A DNA stretch of 18,220 nt from JANQRV01 sp964533785 (GTDB lineage Bacteria > Bacteroidota > Bacteroidia > Chitinophagales > Saprospiraceae): contig CAZHNG010000110.1 in assembly GCA_964533785.1 (NCBI GenBank), forward strand, positions 1-18,220, written 5' to 3'. The notes beneath the pieces are model-generated. The model was not told where the DNA came from and made no database searches. It saw only the letters and a list, made by a program, of their open reading frames with translations. Numbering within the stretch: the stretch's first letter is position 1; each line of letters begins with the position of its first letter. Of this stretch, positions 15,037 through 18,220 are shown in pieces. The translations under genes and the position numbers were made by a program.

Positions 15037-15059
15037 CAATTATTGGGAGACAATTATTG
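15037..15059. promoter_or_regulatory. Tandem CAATTATTG dyads upstream of the MBL hydrolase gene
   Basis: CAATTATTG occurs twice, at 15037-15045 and 15051-15059, in the same orientation with a 14-bp period. Each copy is a perfect dyad around its central base. They lie about 70-90 bp before the ATG at 15129, where an activator or repressor could bind. No known regulator is assigned. Confidence 0.3.
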
Positions 15060-15128
15060 TAATCAGCTGACTTTCCTAAACTAAATTAGATTTTTTCGGG
15101 TTCTTTTGCAAGAAAACTTTTTGAAATC

Positions 15129-15773
15129 ATGGTTCATGTAGGATGTCTTACATTTAATCCGTTCCAGGAAAACACTTATATTGTTTACGATGACTCTAAG
15201 GAGTGTGTCATCTTTGACCCTGGATGCTTCGATACCTTAGAGCGACGGGAATTGAAGGATTTTATCACAGAAAGACAATTGACTCCCAAAAGGTTGATCA
15301 ACACTCATTGTCATATTGATCATGTGTTTGGCAATCAGTTTGTAGTTGACCAATTTGGAATCGGTTTAGAGATCCATGAAGGGGAGTTGATCGTACTGAA
15401 TACCGTTCCACAAGTTGCGAAAATGTATAATATTCCTCTTCCGGATACCCTTCCCCAACCCACTCGTTTTATCCAGGAAGGAGAACAGGTTCATTTTGGG
15501 AACACTACTTTAGAAGCTATTTTCACTCCTGGCCATTCGCCGGCGAGTTTATCCTTTTATTGTGCAGAAGCCAAAATATTGATTGCCGGAGATGTTCTCT
15601 TCGAAGGCAGTATTGGCCGAACTGACCTGCCCGGCGGTGATTACCAGACGCTTATCAATAACATTAAAGAAAAACTCTTTCCTCTAGGCGATGAGGTCAA
15701 AGTATATCCGGGTCACGGCAATCCCACCACGATTGGTAAAGAACGAAAAACGAATCCTTTCCTGACTGCTTAG
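15129..15773 (+). CDS. MBL-fold metallohydrolase (glyoxalase II-like)
   Basis: 214 residues, a single metallo-beta-lactamase domain and typical for the short glyoxalase II-like/YcbL group. The metal ligands are all visible: THCHIDH gives His60, His62, Asp64 and His65; PGHSPAS gives His136; AGDVLFEGSIGRTDLPGGD gives Asp155; PGHGNPT gives His196. These residues bind two metal ions that activate water for thioester or related ester hydrolysis. It lacks the C-terminal HAGH substrate-binding domain of true glyoxalase II, so S-lactoylglutathione hydrolysis is only one possibility; Bacteroidota often use other thiols. It is cytoplasmic, with no signal peptide. It is divergent from the outer-membrane barrel gene and convergent with pyruvate kinase. 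The ATG at 15129 starts the conserved FNPFQENTYIVYD strand at the right distance. Confidence 0.88.
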   Translation: MVHVGCLTFNPFQENTYIVYDDSKECVIFDPGCFDTLERRELKDFITERQLTPKRLINTHCHIDHVFGNQFVVDQFGIGLEIHEGELIVLNTVPQVAKMYNIPLPDTLPQPTRFIQEGEQVHFGNTTLEAIFTPGHSPASLSFYCAEAKILIAGDVLFEGSIGRTDLPGGDYQTLINNIKEKLFPLGDEVKVYPGHGNPTTIGKERKTNPFLTA

Positions 15774-15790
15774 CAAGAAGCAGGCGCGCC

Positions 15791-15824
15791 TTGGAATTAG
15801 TTTTTTTCGGCAACCTAATTTCAA
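15791..15824. terminator. Possible bidirectional hairpin between MBL and pyk genes
   Basis: TTGGAATTAG (15791-15800) and CTAATTTCAA (15815-15824) can pair over 10 positions including one G-U. The 14-base loop begins with seven T. The position between convergent stops suits a shared terminator, but the stem is AT-rich and no T run follows it. Confidence 0.25.
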
Positions 15825-15836
15825 AGCGTGCAGGTT

Positions 15837-17270
15837 TTAATCCACCACAGTAATTTTCATCATATTCGTTCTGAGACGCTTATGAAGCGGCATACTTCCC
15901 GTATTGACGACAACATCGCCGTCTTCAATTTTCCCTCTGCTCTTGAGAATGGTAAGCAGATCTTCGATGGTCTCATCAGTAGTCGTAAACCGATCGTAGT
16001 AATAACAACGTACCCCCCAGACTAAATTCAAAGTATTTAGCATGTGAAGCTGATCAGAGAAAATATAGATCTTTCCTTCAGGCCGGTAGCTGGATACCTT
16101 AAATGCGGTATATCCGGATACTGTAACTCCGATAATCGCTTTAGCGCCCACTTCAACAGCTGTTTTAGCTGCATTAAAACAAACTGCATCGGATAGAAAA
16201 GTGCGTGATTTTCTGCTTGGTTTTGGCCGGCGTCCTTTAAAGGAAAATTGTGATTCGGCTTCATCGATGATCTTATTCATGGCTTCCACTACCTTGATGG
16301 GATGCTTTCCCACGGAAGACTCACCACTCAACATGACGGCATCAGCTCCATCCAGTACAGCATTTGCTACGTCGGTGACCTCCGCCCGGGTAGGAGCGGG
16401 GTTGGTGATCATACTTTCCATCATTTGGGTAGCTACAATAACCGGTTTTGCTTGTTCAACACATTTTGCAATAATCATCTTCTGCAAACCAGGCAATTTT
16501 TCCATTGGTACTTCTATTCCCAAATCCCCTCTAGCCACCATAATTGCATCTGAAAACTTAATGATTTTATCAATACGTTCAATTGCTTCCGGCTTTTCTA
16601 CTTTGGCAATAATTTTTGCTGGATGACCTGCCTTTTTCAAACGCTTGCGCAGATCTTTCAGATCTTTATGGTCTCTGACGAATGAAAGAGCGACCCAGTT
16701 GACGGGCTGGGTTAAGATAAATTCAAGGTCCCTTTCATCTTTTGCAGTTAAAGAGGGCAATGAAATTTTAGTGTTTGGCAGGTTCACTCCTTTTCTCGAT
16801 GATAACACTCCGCCGAAAAGTACTTTGAGTTTAACCGTATCCTTTTTGTTCGTTTCTATTACTTCTAGTACGAGCTTTCCGTCGTCCACCAACACCCTCT
16901 CTCCCATCTCTACGTCTTCCGCGAAATTTTCGTAACTCATGTAGATCTTGTCCATTGTACCCATGCACTCTTCGTTGACAAAAGTCAACACATCTCCTGG
17001 TTTAATTTCCAGGGCATTATTTTCAATTTTGCCTACTCTTAACTTCGGCCCCTGTAGATCTCCGAGTATACTGACGTGCGAACCGAGTTCTTCATTGATT
17101 TTGACTATCTTTTTGATAACCTCTAAATGGTCCTCGTGCGTTCCGTGCGAAAAGTTTAAACGGAAAACATCGACTCCCGCCATTATCAACCCCTTTAGCG
17201 TCTCGGTACTATTAGACGCCGGGCCAACAGTGGCTACAATTTTCGTGTTCTGATGGTCTACGATTTTCAT
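15837..17270 (-). CDS. pyk: Pyruvate kinase
   Basis: 477 residues, full length for bacterial pyruvate kinase. It transfers phosphate from phosphoenolpyruvate to ADP, the last step of glycolysis, in the cytoplasm. The signatures run in order: TKIVATVGPAS, VFRLNFSHGTHEDH (active-site Arg and Asn), GDLQGPKLRVG, a B domain of about 100 residues (FVNEECMGT to GVLSSRKGVNLP), WVALSFVRD, AKVEKPEAIERID with the catalytic Lys/Glu, MVARGDLGIEVP, and ATQMMESMI followed by PTRAEVTDVANAVLDG and MLSGESSVGKHP. The allosteric C domain follows, ending TNMMKITVVD. No residue is obviously missing. The ATG at 17270 begins just before the first strand, as expected. It converges with the MBL gene (63 bp) and lies 92 bp downstream of the sensor-cyclase relic. 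No clear promoter motif was seen in that gap. Confidence 0.96.
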   Translation of the reverse strand: MKIVDHQNTKIVATVGPASNSTETLKGLIMAGVDVFRLNFSHGTHEDHLEVIKKIVKINEELGSHVSILGDLQGPKLRVGKIENNALEIKPGDVLTFVNEECMGTMDKIYMSYENFAEDVEMGERVLVDDGKLVLEVIETNKKDTVKLKVLFGGVLSSRKGVNLPNTKISLPSLTAKDERDLEFILTQPVNWVALSFVRDHKDLKDLRKRLKKAGHPAKIIAKVEKPEAIERIDKIIKFSDAIMVARGDLGIEVPMEKLPGLQKMIIAKCVEQAKPVIVATQMMESMITNPAPTRAEVTDVANAVLDGADAVMLSGESSVGKHPIKVVEAMNKIIDEAESQFSFKGRRPKPSRKSRTFLSDAVCFNAAKTAVEVGAKAIIGVTVSGYTAFKVSSYRPEGKIYIFSDQLHMLNTLNLVWGVRCYYYDRFTTTDETIEDLLTILKSRGKIEDGDVVVNTGSMPLHKRLRTNMMKITVVD

Positions 17271-17362
17271 GAAGCGTATTTTTCAAGTAAGTGTATTCTG
17301 TACAATAATTCAGACCTTGTAAAATTAGTTTTATCTGTGATATTAGCCAAATAGGTTGTATC

Positions 17363-18189
17363 TCAGTTATCGCCTTTTTTTTCTCGAATATTTCTAGTAG
17401 CTTTTTCCAGCATAATTTCCAAGGTTTTATCGGCAGGGTTGTGTTGTAATAGCTTTGAAAATATAATGGCGCATTCTTTGAACCTCTTATTCTCCAACAA
17501 ATCCATTCCCTTTTGATAATCCCCCTGGTATTGAATTTTTAATTCATCTAGCGAAGTTAATATTTCATAAATAGAAATGATCTTTGATTTCACTTTAATA
17601 TTCACTTGCCCCAGAAACCGGTAATGAAAAGTATGATTTGCGGGTAATTGATTCAGTTTTTTGCATAAGTTTCTTCGTTTCTGATAATGTAATCTTTCTC
17701 ATGCCGCCGCAAAGTAAGTATAAATTGTGTTGGAATTTCTTTAATAGCTTCCAGCCAATGTGCGTCTTCGCGCATACTACCTTCAAGGCTGTAATCCTTG
17801 TAGCCTCGCTCTTTTACTTTTTCAACCAGGTATTTAAACAAGGAATCCACTTGTTCTAACTCTATTTTGAGAAATTGTAAAGAATCAGAGATCTCAAAAC
17901 TACCGGCATTTTGATCAGGTTTTTCAATTTGTTGAAGGGCGCGATTTAAAAGATCCTGGTATTCGTTAAGATAAGAACTTTGGCTCGTCTGAAAAAAAGC
18001 GCCGTTTTTGGTGGAATAGGTAAAGAAGTTTTGCTGTGCTAATACATTTTTTAGAAAGACTAAATTGATGGCTTCAATGGTATCTGCAGTGGCTGTAATC
18101 CGTTCTCGTTGACGCAAATACCAGACTGAAAGAGCAATAACAATAAGATTGGAACTAATGAATACAATTGGACTTTTGACGCTAGACAC
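17363..18189 (-). pseudogene. Degraded membrane sensor-adenylate/guanylate cyclase (catalytic domain missing, frames split)
   Basis: Two pieces of one gene type are visible. From 18189 (GTG) to 17653 the frame encodes 178 residues: a membrane helix (FISSNLIVIALSVWYL), then a helical sensor with ERGYKDYSLEGSMREDA and LRRHEKDYIIRNEETYA. This is a signature I associate with N-terminal sensors of Bacteroidota cyclases and chemoreceptor-like proteins. It stops at TGA 17653-17655. In the -1 frame the sequence continues LNQLPANHTFHYRFLGQVN (to about 17605), then an 80-residue stretch with KVKSKIISIYEIL and a TPR-like FKECAIIFSKLLQHNPADK, typical of class III cyclase C-terminal tails. The second membrane helix, any linker and the whole cyclase domain expected between them are absent. 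An A AAA AAC run lies at the junction (17656-17662). There is no ATG at the 5' end, which sits in a 7-bp repeat array. Most likely a decayed relic; a short frameshifted product is the alternative. Confidence 0.6.
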
Positions 18190-18212
18190 TAGACGCTAGA
18201 TTTTAGACAACA
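18171..18212. repeat. 7-bp tandem repeat array over the 5' end of the sensor relic
   Basis: Six consecutive 7-bp units start with GA: GACTTTT (18171-18177), GACGCTA (18178-18184), GACACTA (18185-18191), GACGCTA (18192-18198), GATTTTA (18199-18205) and GACAACA (18206-18212). The array overlaps the apparent GTG start and places an in-frame stop (18196-18198, minus strand) just upstream. The unit GACGCTA also occurs as TAGCGTC at 6694-6700, in the other repeat-rich gap. It may continue past the right edge of the window. Confidence 0.6.
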
Positions 18213-18220
18213 AACCGCTG

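Larger units (their letters stand above)
14812..15128. other. 317-bp divergent intergenic region
   Basis: This is the only stretch above 300 bases without a gene. It must hold the promoters of the outer-membrane barrel gene (-) and the MBL hydrolase gene (+). It contains a 140-bp inverted-repeat element (14833-14972) and a pair of short dyads (15037-15059). I could not find a convincing -33/-7 promoter pair for either gene; TAACTTTTG upstream of the barrel gene is one base off the -7 consensus. No small ORF here looks coding. Confidence 0.6.

Noticed and set aside
17595..17786. 63-codon minus-strand frame across the relic junction as a separate small gene
   Set aside because: It overlaps both relic pieces in the third frame, has no recognisable features, and its start is inside the sensor-coding sequence.
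18171..18212. CRISPR-like array from regularly spaced repeats
   Set aside because: Units are 7 bp with no spacers, and no cas gene is in the window.

Overview
The window looks like a chromosomal segment from a member of the Bacteroidota, most plausibly a Saprospiria/Lewinella-type environmental bacterium. This is inferred from protein families: a TolB-like propeller joined to an Omp85-like barrel, coiled-coil OmpA lipoproteins, an S9D-type peptidase, an nSTAND/transmembrane protein and a sensor-cyclase relic with the 'LRRHEKD' signature. It also fits the lack of strong Shine-Dalgarno sites and one good -33/-7 (TTTG / TAnnTTTG) promoter. No species can be named from the sequence alone.

Layout. 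Bases 1-1351 (+) hold the 3' part of an nSTAND-type ATPase gene that runs off the left edge; its protein continues through a membrane helix into a C-terminal domain that I read as prokaryotic YEATS (pYEATS). It converges, 10 bp apart, on a minus-strand run of four genes: an S9 peptidase (6733-9183), comM/yifB (4975-6531), a secreted GH13 pullulanase-like enzyme (2236-4917) and an M15 (VanY-like) D-Ala-D-Ala peptidase lipoprotein (1362-2201). The last three are closely spaced and may be one transcript. The peptidase is separated from comM by a 201-bp gap filled by an imperfect hairpin built from 7-bp repeats.

Bases 9350-11218 (+) encode two envelope coiled-coil proteins in tandem, the second an OmpA-domain lipoprotein. 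They converge on a large minus-strand outer-membrane protein (11335-14811). Its 317-bp upstream region contains a ~140-bp, near-perfectly centred inverted repeat resembling a MITE with TA ends. Next come an MBL-fold hydrolase (15129-15773, +) and a convergent pyruvate kinase (15837-17270, -).

The right end (17363-18189, -) is the wreck of a membrane sensor-guanylate/adenylate cyclase. The sensor and the cyclase tail remain, the catalytic middle is gone, and the two parts sit in different frames at an in-phase A AAA AAC heptamer. Another array of 7-bp repeats covers its 5' end.

Most genes are ordinary envelope or central-metabolism functions that share no single pathway. The unusual content is the nSTAND-pYEATS protein, the two long-hairpin/heptamer intergenic elements and the sensor-cyclase relic. 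No CRISPR array, rRNA, tRNA, intact insertion sequence or phage gene was seen.
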